A stretch of 64,000 bases of DNA from Rikenellaceae bacterium (GTDB lineage Bacteria; Bacteroidota; Bacteroidia; Bacteroidales; Rikenellaceae): the NCBI GenBank assembly GCA_017442365.1, contig JAFRZW010000001.1, forward strand, positions 1 to 64,000. The letters run 5' to 3'. The position numbers were made by a program, and so were the translations under genes. The stretch's first letter is position 1, and each line of letters opens with the position of its first letter. The notes beneath the pieces are model-generated. The model was not told the origin of the DNA. It was given only the letters and a program-made list of their open reading frames with translations, and did not search any database. This document shows, one piece after another, positions 41,487 through 50,493 of this stretch.

Positions 41487-41511
41487 ATACCTTAATTATA
41501 TATAGGCAACT

Positions 41512-41985
41512 ATGGCTGAGCACCTCGAAATCTCAAACGGAACAAAGGCCGAGCGTTATGCGCTCCTCACACGACAGATCGAAGCTGTCGTGGCAGGCGA
41601 AACGGATATGATCGCGCGTATGGCAAACGTGGCGTCGATGATCCACCACACATTCGGTTTCTGGTGGACAGGATTCTATCGCACGGTGGGCAACGAGTTG
41701 GTGCTCGGACCGTTTCAAGGGCCATTGGCCTGCACCCGTATCGCCTTCGGACGAGGCGTTTGCGGTACGGCGTGGCGCGACGAGCAGACAATCGTAGTAC
41801 CCGATGTCGAACAATTCGAGGGACATATCGCGTGCAGTTCGGCCTCACGTAGCGAAATCGTCGTGCCCCTGCGCCAAAATGGAGTGATCATCGGGGTACT
41901 CGATATCGACAGTTGCGAGCTGGCAACATTCGACGCAACCGACCGAGAGTGGTTGGAGCGAATTGTCGAGTGTATCACCCGCTGA
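41512..41985 (+). CDS. msrC: Free methionine-(R)-sulfoxide reductase
   Basis: 157 residues, one GAF domain. ACTRIAFGRGVCGTAW and HIACSSASRSEIVVPL are the fRMsr signature. The three redox Cys are at 74, 84 and 108, with the same 10 and 24 spacing as in the E. coli enzyme. It reduces free Met-R-sulfoxide using thioredoxin, an oxidative-stress repair step in the cytosol. It follows the carB terminator by 26 bases and is followed by its own hairpin terminator at 42024-42060. Confidence 0.92.
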   Translation: MAEHLEISNGTKAERYALLTRQIEAVVAGETDMIARMANVASMIHHTFGFWWTGFYRTVGNELVLGPFQGPLACTRIAFGRGVCGTAWRDEQTIVVPDVEQFEGHIACSSASRSEIVVPLRQNGVIIGVLDIDSCELATFDATDREWLERIVECITR

Positions 41986-42023
41986 AAACGCCCTCTGAGG
42001 TAGCTACAACCAACAATTCGAAA

Positions 42024-42060
42024 GTCATCTCGACGAGCAGGCCGCGCGCGATGACCTTTT
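42024..42060 (+). terminator. Terminator after msrC
   Basis: GTCATC (42024-42029) with GATGAC (42050-42055) and further GC-rich inner pairing, then CTTTTTA. Confidence 0.65.
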
Positions 42061-42503
42061 TACCTCAAAGCACAGCTCCGTTATGCGACAAAGTGGCTGG
42101 GGACGATAGTAAAATAAATTTTTCTCGCGCACATCGCAGAGTGTTAAATCGCTAACAGACAAGTGTTAGAGCGCTGAATTGGGGCGATGAATCGAGTCTA
42201 TTTGCGTCATTTTATCACATTTCGCATTACAGCCAACAAAAACGGCCTATTTTTTTGCAGAAAAATTAGAACACCCGCCACACCGCCATATCACACTATA
42301 AAACAAGAGATTAGACCGACGGCAGCGGTCCATAAAACTAATTAAACCAACCAAAAGGCGAGCATTGAAATAGTTTTGAATTTTTTTTGTTGAAAAATTA
42401 TTCGTACATTGCACCCCTAAATTAGTACTGAAAGTGTTTATTTTGTGATTAGCAAACAGATTTCGACTAAAATTTAATATTCAATTAATTTAATTTTTTA
42501 ACT
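42061..42503 (+). promoter_or_regulatory. Long upstream region of the 998-aa lipoprotein gene
   Basis: No gene is seen. AGTGTTAAATCGCTAA (42140-42155) is repeated directly as AGTGTTAGAGCGCTGA (42162-42177) with three mismatches, 22 bases apart: exactly two helical turns, as for paired regulator sites. TACATTGC at 42405-42412 is an imperfect -7 element with TTTG at 42386-42389. The leader after it is about 85 bases and AT-rich. Confidence 0.45.
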
Positions 42504-45500
42504 ATGAAGAACTTTTTACTTAAAGTTGCTCTGATCGGCGCTATGTTCGCTGGTTTGGCTCTGACGGGTTGCGAGAATGAGGACCCGATGGAGAATGTTG
42601 CAATGGGTGCAGAGGTTACTTCGACCAGCTTGACCGGCGTATCGGTTAAGGTGATGACCAACGGTATCACCGAGTACGCTTATACGGTTATGCAGGCCGG
42701 CGCAACGAAGCCTACTGCTGATGCCGTTTTTGCTAACGGTACGGTTAAGTCGTTGGAGTTCACCGACGGTGAGGACGCATTCACCGTTAGTGGTCTGACT
42801 CCCGAAAGCGACTACGTTTGCTACGTAGCAGGTAAGGCAGGCTCGACCTACTACCCCGTAGTATGCGATTTGGCATTCTCGACCGCAGTTGTTCCTGCAT
42901 CGATGACCGCTGCATTGGTTGAGTCGGCTACCACCGCACAGACTCTGAGCGTAGAGGTTAAGACCGTGAAGATCAAGGCATTTGCTTACACAGCATTCAA
43001 GGCTGAGGAGGCACCTGAGAAGGCTCCCAACGCTGACGTTGTATTTGCTGACGGTCAGATGGTTGAGTGCTCGGACGGTACTCACTCGTTCACTTTGGAG
43101 GAGTTGTCGCCCAACACCGAGTACGTAGTTTACGTAGCAGGTCTGTTGAGCGAGGCTGACGAGAATGGTAACAACCAGCCTTACGAGAAGGTATTGGAGG
43201 TTAAGGCTACCACCGGTGATTTCACCGAGGAGTTGACCATCTTCGACAACACCGGCCGCTCGTTCAAGTTGCACGTGAAGCCGACGCTGAGCGATCCCGC
43301 TAACGTTATCAAGTGGGGTACTTGCGACATCTTTATGTACAATATGAACAACACTCCCGACTTCGAGATGCTGAACCTGCACGACCAGTACTATGGCAAC
43401 TACTTCCAGGGCGATACCACTTTGGTATTCGACGAGGCTCACGGTAACGTATGGAGCGACGAGATGGGCGACTACATTACCTACTACGAGGCAATCGTTC
43501 CCGGTCAGCCCCAGTACTTGGCACTCGGTGAGTTCAAGTATTCGGACGACGAGGAAGAGCACGGCCGTTGGGGTTGGGGTGCTGGTTACTACCTGGCTAT
43601 GTTCAATCAGGAGGCTTACTACGAGGCTATGTATCCTTACTGGTATGGCGAGACCGATCAGATGCCCAACGAGAACGAATACTGGACCGGCTACCACAAG
43701 CAGATCAAGTTCCAGACCAAGGCTCCCGAGCTGCTCGACGCTGCTTTGGAGATCGATATGAGCGGTCTGCGCGCTAACGGCGGCCCGATCCGTATCAACA
43801 CCAACGGTGCTGCTGACCGCATAACCGTAATGTTGCTCGACCCGATGACCTACCAGCAGATTATGCCTCTCTTGGATGACAACGAGGATTACTTGCAGTG
43901 GTTCACCACTTCGTACGTAGGCTTTATGATGGTAGGTGCTCAGACCTTCGGTGGCGCTAACATCGAGTTCGAGATGACCGACTTCCTGTGGGAGGTTAGC
44001 AAGGAGGAGACCTACAAGCTGCTGGTAGTTGCTACCAAGGACGCTGTTGAGGGTTCGCTCGACGCTAAGTTCCAGCAGTTCGCTAAGGCTGACGTTGTTC
44101 TGCCCGACTACAAGCTGCCCGCTCCTACTTTGGAGATCACCCCGATCGAGTCGACTTCGCCCTTCGAGGTTTCGTTCAACGTTAAATGTCCTTCGCAGGA
44201 CGCTTACTACGGTAAGTACGCTGCTAACTACGCTCGCGAGTGGGCTGAGGCTGGTTTCGATGAGAACCCCGCTGAGGCTATGGAGTACAACGGTAACGAT
44301 CTGACCGCTGATGATCTGGCACTGATCAACTCGGCTGAGGGTATGGTATTCAACTTCCCGTCGTACGAGGATATGGTAACCAAGCTCGGCGTTGTATTGG
44401 AGAGCATCGAGGGTCTGCCCTGCGAGCCCGTGATCGTCGAGAACAAGTCGTTGGCTGAGCCCGCTAAGACTCCCGTTGATTCGAAGTACTTCACTTCGCT
44501 CAATGGCGACTGGACTGCTACCGCTACCAACCGCCTCGTTAAGCAGACCTACGATTGGCAGAATGGTGGCTACATCTATGACACCATCATCACCGAGAAG
44601 GTTTCGAAGGTAACCATTGGCGACGTAACCTATCCCGCATCGTTGGACGAGGAGGTATATAACACTTGGTTCGAGAATACTCCTTACAAGACCGAGGCTG
44701 AGGTTGATGCTCAGTTCGCTCTGTTCAAGGAGGCTGTTGATATCTTCAACAAGAAGAACGTTGCTCAGAACCGTATCTTGATGAACGGCTTTGACTTCCA
44801 GGTTCCTCTGACTCAGTACTACACGATCTACTCGAAGTACTCGTCGCCTTTCGAATTGTGGTGCTCGGATAGCTACAATGGCTACGACAACACATCGCCC
44901 GTTTGGGATTTCGGTCCGAAGTGGTACTTGGAGGTTGCTGCTGATGGTAGCGTAACCGCTCCGTTCAATATGAACTACTTCGCTCCTATGTCGAACTGGT
45001 CGTCGTACAACGCATACTACTTCGCAGGCGCAAGCGACAAGGCTTATATGCCTTACAACACTGCTGTTCAGGCTGAGTATCCTTGCGAGAATGGTCAGTT
45101 CCCCGTTGAGATTTCGGAGGACGGCAACACCATCACCGTTAAGCCTTTGGTTGCTCACAACGATACTTTCTATCCCAATATGGGTTACGTAAGCTGGGGC
45201 AACTTCACGATGGGCAACTACGGCCAGATCGTAAGCGAGATCGTTCTGACCCGCGGCTGGACCGAGGAGGGTACTGACGAGCCCGTTGAGACCGCAGCTG
45301 TTGCAAACGGCGTTAAGTATGTTCCCGCAAACTACACCAACCTCTACAACGTGAAGCCGGCTCAGAAGCCTATGCCTCGCACCGTTATTAAGGCTATGCC
45401 TAATTACGAGAAGGTAGAGATGAAGGTGGTAAGCGTTGATGAGTTCAAGGCTAACGTCGAGAAACTCCGCAAGGCAACCAAAGCTGCTGCACGTAAGTAA
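42504..45500 (+). CDS. Large surface lipoprotein, strongly expressed codon use
   Basis: 998 residues. Lipoprotein signal MKNFLLKVALIGAMFAGLAL with lipidated Cys23 (TGCENED). Residues about 30-235 hold two beta-sandwich repeats, fibronectin-III/IPT-like, each ending in L(T/S)P(E/N)(S/T)(D/E)YV(C/V)YVAG. The remainder is beta-rich and aromatic, with many Tyr, Asn and Trp. An acidic residue right after the Cys agrees with surface-export signals of Bacteroidota lipoproteins. Codons favour GCT, GTT and TAC far more than neighbours, as in abundant proteins. No known function. It has its own long upstream region and terminator, and stands before a thioredoxin-barrel-Omp28 group. Confidence 0.8.
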   Translation: MKNFLLKVALIGAMFAGLALTGCENEDPMENVAMGAEVTSTSLTGVSVKVMTNGITEYAYTVMQAGATKPTADAVFANGTVKSLEFTDGEDAFTVSGLTPESDYVCYVAGKAGSTYYPVVCDLAFSTAVVPASMTAALVESATTAQTLSVEVKTVKIKAFAYTAFKAEEAPEKAPNADVVFADGQMVECSDGTHSFTLEELSPNTEYVVYVAGLLSEADENGNNQPYEKVLEVKATTGDFTEELTIFDNTGRSFKLHVKPTLSDPANVIKWGTCDIFMYNMNNTPDFEMLNLHDQYYGNYFQGDTTLVFDEAHGNVWSDEMGDYITYYEAIVPGQPQYLALGEFKYSDDEEEHGRWGWGAGYYLAMFNQEAYYEAMYPYWYGETDQMPNENEYWTGYHKQIKFQTKAPELLDAALEIDMSGLRANGGPIRINTNGAADRITVMLLDPMTYQQIMPLLDDNEDYLQWFTTSYVGFMMVGAQTFGGANIEFEMTDFLWEVSKEETYKLLVVATKDAVEGSLDAKFQQFAKADVVLPDYKLPAPTLEITPIESTSPFEVSFNVKCPSQDAYYGKYAANYAREWAEAGFDENPAEAMEYNGNDLTADDLALINSAEGMVFNFPSYEDMVTKLGVVLESIEGLPCEPVIVENKSLAEPAKTPVDSKYFTSLNGDWTATATNRLVKQTYDWQNGGYIYDTIITEKVSKVTIGDVTYPASLDEEVYNTWFENTPYKTEAEVDAQFALFKEAVDIFNKKNVAQNRILMNGFDFQVPLTQYYTIYSKYSSPFELWCSDSYNGYDNTSPVWDFGPKWYLEVAADGSVTAPFNMNYFAPMSNWSSYNAYYFAGASDKAYMPYNTAVQAEYPCENGQFPVEISEDGNTITVKPLVAHNDTFYPNMGYVSWGNFTMGNYGQIVSEIVLTRGWTEEGTDEPVETAAVANGVKYVPANYTNLYNVKPAQKPMPRTVIKAMPNYEKVEMKVVSVDEFKANVEKLRKATKAAARK

Positions 45501-45526
45501 TTTACGCACAATACTCTTAAACCAAT

Positions 45527-45557
45527 CAGTAACTCTCCGCGAGGGGAGTTACTGTTT
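45527..45557 (+). terminator. Terminator after the lipoprotein gene
   Basis: CAGTAACTCTCC pairs with GGGGAGTTACTG over a short loop, followed by TTT. Because no clear promoter follows before 45597, some read-through may serve the next genes. Confidence 0.8.
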
Positions 45558-45596
45558 GGCTTATATAGCGAACACCTAAATTAAAACAAAAAATCT

Positions 45597-46079
45597 ATGA
45601 ACAAGCTGTTATGTTTGGCCGTAGCATTGGTGGCATCGCTCACCGTGTCGGCACAACAACTGCCCGACGTGAAGGTCGAAAACGAGAGCGGTAAAATGAT
45701 CTCGACTCGCTCGCTCGTGGGTAAACCGATGATCATCTCATATTGGTCGTTAGCGTGCAAGCCCTGTATTCAGGAGCTCAACGCAATGAACGACGCTCTG
45801 GAAGAGTGGCGCGAAGAGGCCGATTTCGAGGTGGTTGCTGTTTCGGTCGATGACGTGCGCCTCAAAGCTCGCGCTAAGGCTAAGGCAGCCTCGATGGGTT
45901 GGGACTTCATCTGCCTGTTCGACGCTAACCAAGCAATGAAACGCGCTATGAATGTGTCGCTTACGCCGCAAACATTCGTAGTCGATGCCGAGGGTAACAT
46001 CGTATTCTCGCACTCGGGTTACACGCCCGGCAGCGAGCAGTTGCTGTTCGAGAAATTGCTCGAAACCATCAAAAAGTAG
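45597..46079 (+). CDS. TlpA-like periplasmic thioredoxin
   Basis: 160 residues. Signal peptide MNKLLCLAVALVASLTVSAQ, then a TlpA/AhpC-TSA thioredoxin fold: KPMIISYWSLACKPCIQELN holds the C54-x-x-C57 active site with W four residues before it, and LTPQTFVVDAEGNIVF holds the cis-Pro loop. It probably reduces or shuffles disulfides in the periplasm. It is 8 bases before the DUF6029 gene and two genes before an Omp28 lipoprotein that has its own CGYC. These three genes look like one operon for oxidative folding or export of surface proteins. Confidence 0.9.
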   Translation: MNKLLCLAVALVASLTVSAQQLPDVKVENESGKMISTRSLVGKPMIISYWSLACKPCIQELNAMNDALEEWREEADFEVVAVSVDDVRLKARAKAKAASMGWDFICLFDANQAMKRAMNVSLTPQTFVVDAEGNIVFSHSGYTPGSEQLLFEKLLETIKK

Positions 46080-46087
46080 CTACAACT

Positions 46088-47761
46088 ATGAAACGTATTT
46101 TGCTGGTTCTGACCGCGTTGGTTGCAGCGTTCACTGCCTCGGCCCAAATTCAGTTTGGCGAGAAGGGTGGCTATATGACCATCGGTCTGGAATCGAACAA
46201 TATCCTCTACGTCAATGACGCAAAGCTCGGCACGACCTACCCCAGCAAGTTCGGCTCGAACGACTACTTGAAGCTCGACTATGTGAATGGTCGCTTCTCG
46301 GTCGGCGTGCAGGGCGAGGCATATCTGCCCGCATTGCAGGGTTATGACGACCTGCGTAACAACGGCTTCGACAAACCGAAGGTGATGCTGGCCTCGAAGT
46401 ATATTCAGTGGCAGGACGCAAACTACTCGGTGATGGTCGGCAACGTCTATGATCAGTTCGGTAACGGTCTGATCTTCCGCAGTTTCGAGGATCGTCAGCT
46501 GGGTATCAACAACTCGATCGAGGGTGGTCGCGTAACGGCAACTTTCGGCAACATCGTATCGGTGAAGGCACTGTTCGGTCGTCCGCGTCTGTACAGTAGC
46601 GCCAATGGCTACTCGCGCGGCTGGATCGGATCGCAGTATGCCCGCTCGACGGTGGGTGGTGCCGATCTGTCGGTTTCGTTGTCGGATATCATTGGCAGCG
46701 AGGAGCTTATGATGTCGATCGAGGGTAGCTACGTCAATCGCCGCGAGCGTCTGGACCGTGAGCTGAACGGTATGAACTACGGCACGGACTACTTCCCCTA
46801 CTTCGAACTTACGTCGCCCGATCTGAATATGTATTCGGCTCGCCTGAATCTCGACTACAAGGGTTTCACCCTGCGTGGCGAGTATGCAGGCAAGGGTAAA
46901 GACATCAGCTCGGGTGCTGTGTTGGGTAAGGCAGCAAAGGGCTCGGCAGTTTTGGCTGAGTTGGGCTATAACGTTGGTGGTCTGAGCGTTTCGGCTCAGG
47001 TGCGTCGATTGGAGATGATGGGCACATCGCTCTCGCTCTATGGCAACCTCGGCGTTATGGGCAACACGCTGAACTATCTGCCCGCACTGACTCGTCAGCA
47101 TACCTATATGCTGGCAGCGCTCAATCCCTGCCAGATGAATGCCGAGGGTGAGTTGGCAGTTCAGGCCGACATCTATTACACCCTGCGCAGCAAGCAGAGC
47201 CGTCAGCGTTACTGGAATTTCCACGCTAACTACTCGACCGCATACACATTGAAGGCGTACCAGACGGCAAGCGGCAAGCGCGAGCTGTTGTGGAGCGACG
47301 TGAATGTCGATGTCGAGCGTCAGTGGAACAAGCAGTGGAAGACTACGGTAATGTTCTCGCGTCAGGAGTGGAACACCTCGCACGGTCAGGGTCCGGCATT
47401 GCCATCGACAACCTTCGCGTCGAATATCTTTGTGGGCGATGTGATGTACAAGATCAACAAGAAGTTCTCGTTGCGTATGGAGGCTCAATACCTGCTCTCG
47501 AACGACTACGAGGGCGATTGGGTTGCAGGCCTCGTTGAGTTCAACGTTGCACCCCATTGGAGCGTATTTTTCAGCGATATGTACAACCTCGGCACGACCA
47601 AAACCAACTACTACAACGGTGGTTTGAGCTTCACGCACAACCGTACCCGAGTACAGGTCAGCTATGGTCGCAACCGCGCAGGTTATGTCTGCTCGGGCGG
47701 TGTATGTCGCTACCAGCCCGCCTATACGGGTGTCAATCTGATGCTTACGACGTCATTCTAA
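46088..47761 (+). CDS. DUF6029 family outer membrane beta-barrel protein
   Basis: 557 residues. Signal peptide MKRILLVLTALVAAFTASAQ, then a long series of amphipathic beta strands alternating Gly/Ser with Tyr/Phe, e.g. YVNGRFSVGVQGEAYLPAL, YSVMVGNVYDQFGNGLIFRSF and WSVFFSDMYNLGTTKTNYY. It ends in an aromatic residue (MLTTSF), the outer membrane barrel signal. GNVYDQFGNGLIFRSFEDRQLGINNS is typical of the family. Transport substrate unknown. Genes of this family commonly lie with a TlpA-like thioredoxin and an Omp28 protein, as here. Confidence 0.8.
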   Translation: MKRILLVLTALVAAFTASAQIQFGEKGGYMTIGLESNNILYVNDAKLGTTYPSKFGSNDYLKLDYVNGRFSVGVQGEAYLPALQGYDDLRNNGFDKPKVMLASKYIQWQDANYSVMVGNVYDQFGNGLIFRSFEDRQLGINNSIEGGRVTATFGNIVSVKALFGRPRLYSSANGYSRGWIGSQYARSTVGGADLSVSLSDIIGSEELMMSIEGSYVNRRERLDRELNGMNYGTDYFPYFELTSPDLNMYSARLNLDYKGFTLRGEYAGKGKDISSGAVLGKAAKGSAVLAELGYNVGGLSVSAQVRRLEMMGTSLSLYGNLGVMGNTLNYLPALTRQHTYMLAALNPCQMNAEGELAVQADIYYTLRSKQSRQRYWNFHANYSTAYTLKAYQTASGKRELLWSDVNVDVERQWNKQWKTTVMFSRQEWNTSHGQGPALPSTTFASNIFVGDVMYKINKKFSLRMEAQYLLSNDYEGDWVAGLVEFNVAPHWSVFFSDMYNLGTTKTNYYNGGLSFTHNRTRVQVSYGRNRAGYVCSGGVCRYQPAYTGVNLMLTTSF

Positions 47762-47789
47762 CAGTTTAATAGATAACAGAACAAGAACT

Positions 47790-49223
47790 ATGAAAAAGTT
47801 TTTTAGCTTAATAGCGATGATCGCAGCGGTGGCGATGGTTTCGTGTGAGCCTACACCCAGCCCCGAACCCGATCCTACGCCCGAGAAGCTGACCGCAAGC
47901 GTATCTCCCTCGGAGATCACTGCTGATGGTCAGTCGAAGGCTGTCTTTACCGTAAAGTATGGCGACAAGGCTGTGTCGAACGTAAAGGCTTACGTCAATG
48001 GCGCAGAGACTGCGTTGAGCGCACTGACCTTCACGACCAAGACCGCAGGTACGTATAAGTTCTACTTCACTTACGAGTGGAAAACGGGCGAAACCGTCAA
48101 GTCGAACGAGGTTACCGTAACGGCTAAGGCTGCTGAGCAGTCGGGCGACGCGTCGGGTCTGACAATGGAGGTTGATAACACCATTATTCCGATCAATACG
48201 GGTCGTGCGACCTTCACCATTAAGTTCAATGGTAAGGTTGTCGAGAGCGGCTACAAGATCTACAAGAACGGAACGGAGACCAAGTTGCCGACCGATGCGA
48301 ACAAGAAACCCTATTTCGAGAGCAAAACGACGGGTACATATTCGTTCTACGTTACCTACAACATCACCGAGAGCACCAAAAATAAGCCTATCTCGGTTCA
48401 GGTAATCAACGACGCAATTCCCGATCGTGCTGAGGATCCCAATCCGACGAGCACCTCGTTCAAGCGTCGCGCAATGGTAATGCAGTTCACGGGTACGGAT
48501 TGTGGCTACTGCCCCTATATCATTGAGCCTTTGGAGACTATGGCAGCTGATGCAGCTTACAAAGATAAGTTCTCGTGGGCAGCTATTCACACATTCAACT
48601 CAGATGATCCGGCTGCTCCTTGTAATAGTAGCGATTACACCAAATTAAGTTTTGCGGCAGCATACGGCGGAATCAGTGGTTACCCGACAGTATTGTTCGA
48701 CTTGACCTCTCAGGTTGGCAATCTTGGTAGCGTTGCTGTCAATTTGGCAAACTTGAAGAAGGCAGTCGATAACTCGGTTGCAAATCCTGCGTCGGCTGGT
48801 ATCTCGGCTACGATGACTCTCGACGAAAATAACCGCGTAGTTACTGCTCGCGTAAGCGTTAAGGCTAAGGACGCTAAGGTTTACCGCGTAAGTATGTGGG
48901 TATTGGAGGATAAGATTAGAGGCAATCAGAATGGTAGCACCACTATCCAATGGCACGACAATGCTCTTCGCTACGTTGCTCGCGGCGCTGATGGCTCGGC
49001 CGACTACTACGGCTACCCGCTTAACGAAGGTAAGACGATGAATCCAGGTCAGGTTTGCGACTACGTATTCGCAGTGAATATCTCGAACCAGTCAGTTAAT
49101 TTGGCTAACTGCCAGCTGTTGTTCTTCGTTACTACGTCGGTTGGCAACAACAAGTATACGGTTGTGAACTCGGCTGTAACGAAGGACCTCAAAACTACGC
49201 TGCCGTTCGAGTACAACAACTAA
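47790..49223 (+). CDS. Omp28-related lipoprotein with thioredoxin-like CxxC
   Basis: 477 residues. Lipoprotein signal MKKFFSLIAMIAAVAMVSC (Cys19). Two Ig/IPT-like repeats follow (about 32-112 and 123-207: ASVSPSEITADGQSKAVFTV; LTMEVDNTIIPINTGRATFT). The Omp28 domain starts near 225 with MVMQFTGTDCGYCPYIIEPL, a thioredoxin-like fold with C238-x-x-C241, then HTFNSDDPAAPCNS and GYPTVLFDL (cis-Pro position). A C-terminal beta domain ends the protein. It is likely a thiol-active surface lipoprotein working with the TlpA-like protein two genes upstream. A terminator follows. Confidence 0.88.
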   Translation: MKKFFSLIAMIAAVAMVSCEPTPSPEPDPTPEKLTASVSPSEITADGQSKAVFTVKYGDKAVSNVKAYVNGAETALSALTFTTKTAGTYKFYFTYEWKTGETVKSNEVTVTAKAAEQSGDASGLTMEVDNTIIPINTGRATFTIKFNGKVVESGYKIYKNGTETKLPTDANKKPYFESKTTGTYSFYVTYNITESTKNKPISVQVINDAIPDRAEDPNPTSTSFKRRAMVMQFTGTDCGYCPYIIEPLETMAADAAYKDKFSWAAIHTFNSDDPAAPCNSSDYTKLSFAAAYGGISGYPTVLFDLTSQVGNLGSVAVNLANLKKAVDNSVANPASAGISATMTLDENNRVVTARVSVKAKDAKVYRVSMWVLEDKIRGNQNGSTTIQWHDNALRYVARGADGSADYYGYPLNEGKTMNPGQVCDYVFAVNISNQSVNLANCQLLFFVTTSVGNNKYTVVNSAVTKDLKTTLPFEYNN

Positions 49224-49250
49224 ACGAACGGGGGCAACCCTAAACAAAAG

Positions 49251-49288
49251 AAAACGACCTTTCTCCGCGTGGAGAGAGGTCGTTTTTT
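49251..49288. terminator. Bidirectional terminator
   Basis: AAAACGACCT (49251-49260) and AGGTCGTTTT (49277-49286) with an inner CTCC/GGAG pair: strong stem with A-run and T-run, between the convergent Omp28 and SDR genes. Confidence 0.9.
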
Positions 49289-49304
49289 ATTGGGGTGTAA
49301 TGAA

Positions 49305-50099
49305 TCAGATTCGTTCGAGGATTCGGCGCACAGCGGGGATCCGCAACACAGGCAGGAGCACCCACGAGGGCAGAAGATAACAGATGGCAACTTCGATCTT
49401 GGTCAGCAACGATGGAAAGCACCTGCGGCGACCACGTCGCGCTGCACGCAACGCCCTGCGAGCCACCTCATCAGCAGTCTGCATTATGCCTAAACGACGC
49501 AACCATCGACGCGCACCGTCGCCGAGCGAATAGAGAGGCGTATCGACTGCCGACGGGAATACCGTCGTAACCGTTACGCCCGAGCCACGCATTTCGTACC
49601 AGAGCGACTGCCCGAAGCTACGCAGGTAGCTCTTCGTGGCGGCATAGTGCGAAATGGTCGGGAAGGGAGTCCACGCCGTAACCGACGACATCAGAACAAT
49701 ATGCCCGCCACCGCGCTCGCGCATTACGGGCGCGAACAATCGGCAGAGTTTGGTCGGCGTGGTGCAGTGCAGAGCGATGATTGCCTCAATACGCGCAGAA
49801 TCGGTGCGCTCCAACTGATTGAAGATCAGCATTCCTGCATTATTGACGAGAGTATCGACCTCGATTGCGTGCTGCTCACAATATTCGAATATCTGCTCGG
49901 CAGCCGTCGGCTCGGTCAGATCGACACACAGCGGCTCGACCTCGACACCGAACTCCGCCCGAACGCTCGCTGCCACACGTCGGTTCTCGACGTCGCGGTT
50001 GCTCACCACAACGACATTGCGCCCCTCGGCAGCCAGCTGGCGCACATACTGCTCGCCAATGCCCGACGAGCCACCCGTAACCAACGCAAAACGTGCCAT
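49305..50099 (-). CDS. Short-chain dehydrogenase/reductase
   Basis: 264 residues. Classical SDR marks: TGGSSGIGEQYVRQLA (TGxxxGIG, cofactor), DTLVNNAGMLIF (NNAG), MSSVTAWTPFPTISHYAATK (catalytic Ser with Y-x-x-x-K) and FPSAVDTPLYSLG. It oxidises or reduces an unknown hydroxyl/keto substrate with NAD(P). The C-terminal ~50 residues are basic and then hydrophobic (AICYLLPSWVLLPVL), suggesting membrane association, as in DltE-like or lipid-modifying SDRs. Last gene of a tight minus-strand operon, 2 bases after hslR. Confidence 0.9.
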   Translation of the reverse strand: MARFALVTGGSSGIGEQYVRQLAAEGRNVVVVSNRDVENRRVAASVRAEFGVEVEPLCVDLTEPTAAEQIFEYCEQHAIEVDTLVNNAGMLIFNQLERTDSARIEAIIALHCTTPTKLCRLFAPVMRERGGGHIVLMSSVTAWTPFPTISHYAATKSYLRSFGQSLWYEMRGSGVTVTTVFPSAVDTPLYSLGDGARRWLRRLGIMQTADEVARRALRAARRGRRRCFPSLLTKIEVAICYLLPSWVLLPVLRIPAVRRILERI

Positions 50100-50101
50100 C
50101 G

Positions 50102-50491
50102 TTAATCCTCGTCGTAATAGAGATTATCCATCAATGAATCCAACTCACGACGCTCCTTCTTCGTGGGGCGTCCCGTGCCTCGGTCGCGCACGATGAAGAT
50201 CGTTTCGCGTGGCACGTTGAGCTTATCCAGCTCCGATTGGGGCGTGATGTCGGCAGCGTACAGAGGCACATTCTTGGCGGGCTGACGGCTCGACACCAAC
50301 TCCACAACGCGATACTGATAGACTACGGGCATCTTCTTGACCGAAATGACATCGCCCACCTTCACCTCGCGCGAGGGCTTGGCGTAGGCATCATTGACCA
50401 GCACACGATTGGTGCGACAAGCGTCGGCAGCGTCGCTACGTGTCTTGAAAACACGCACCGCCCAGAGCCATTTATCGAGTCTGACCTCCAT
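50102..50491 (-). CDS. hslR: S4-domain RNA-binding protein, Hsp15 type
   Basis: 129 residues. S4 domain at the N-terminus: VRLDKWLWAVRVFKTRSDAADACRTNRVLVND, followed by VKVGDVISVKK. A basic tail (RDRGTGRPTKKERREL) follows. Hsp15 binds free 50S subunits carrying nascent chains and helps recycle them after heat shock. It is between the pentapeptide/TIR-like gene (2-base gap upstream) and the SDR gene (2-base gap downstream). Family assignment is firm; stress role is from E. coli. Confidence 0.92.
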   Translation of the reverse strand: MEVRLDKWLWAVRVFKTRSDAADACRTNRVLVNDAYAKPSREVKVGDVISVKKMPVVYQYRVVELVSSRQPAKNVPLYAADITPQSELDKLNVPRETIFIVRDRGTGRPTKKERRELDSLMDNLYYDED

Positions 50492-50493
50492 CG

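Noticed and set aside
42516-45509. 997-codon open frame on the minus strand
   Set aside because: Antisense shadow of the 998-aa lipoprotein gene: caused by its T-poor first positions and codon bias; no signal, start context or family features.
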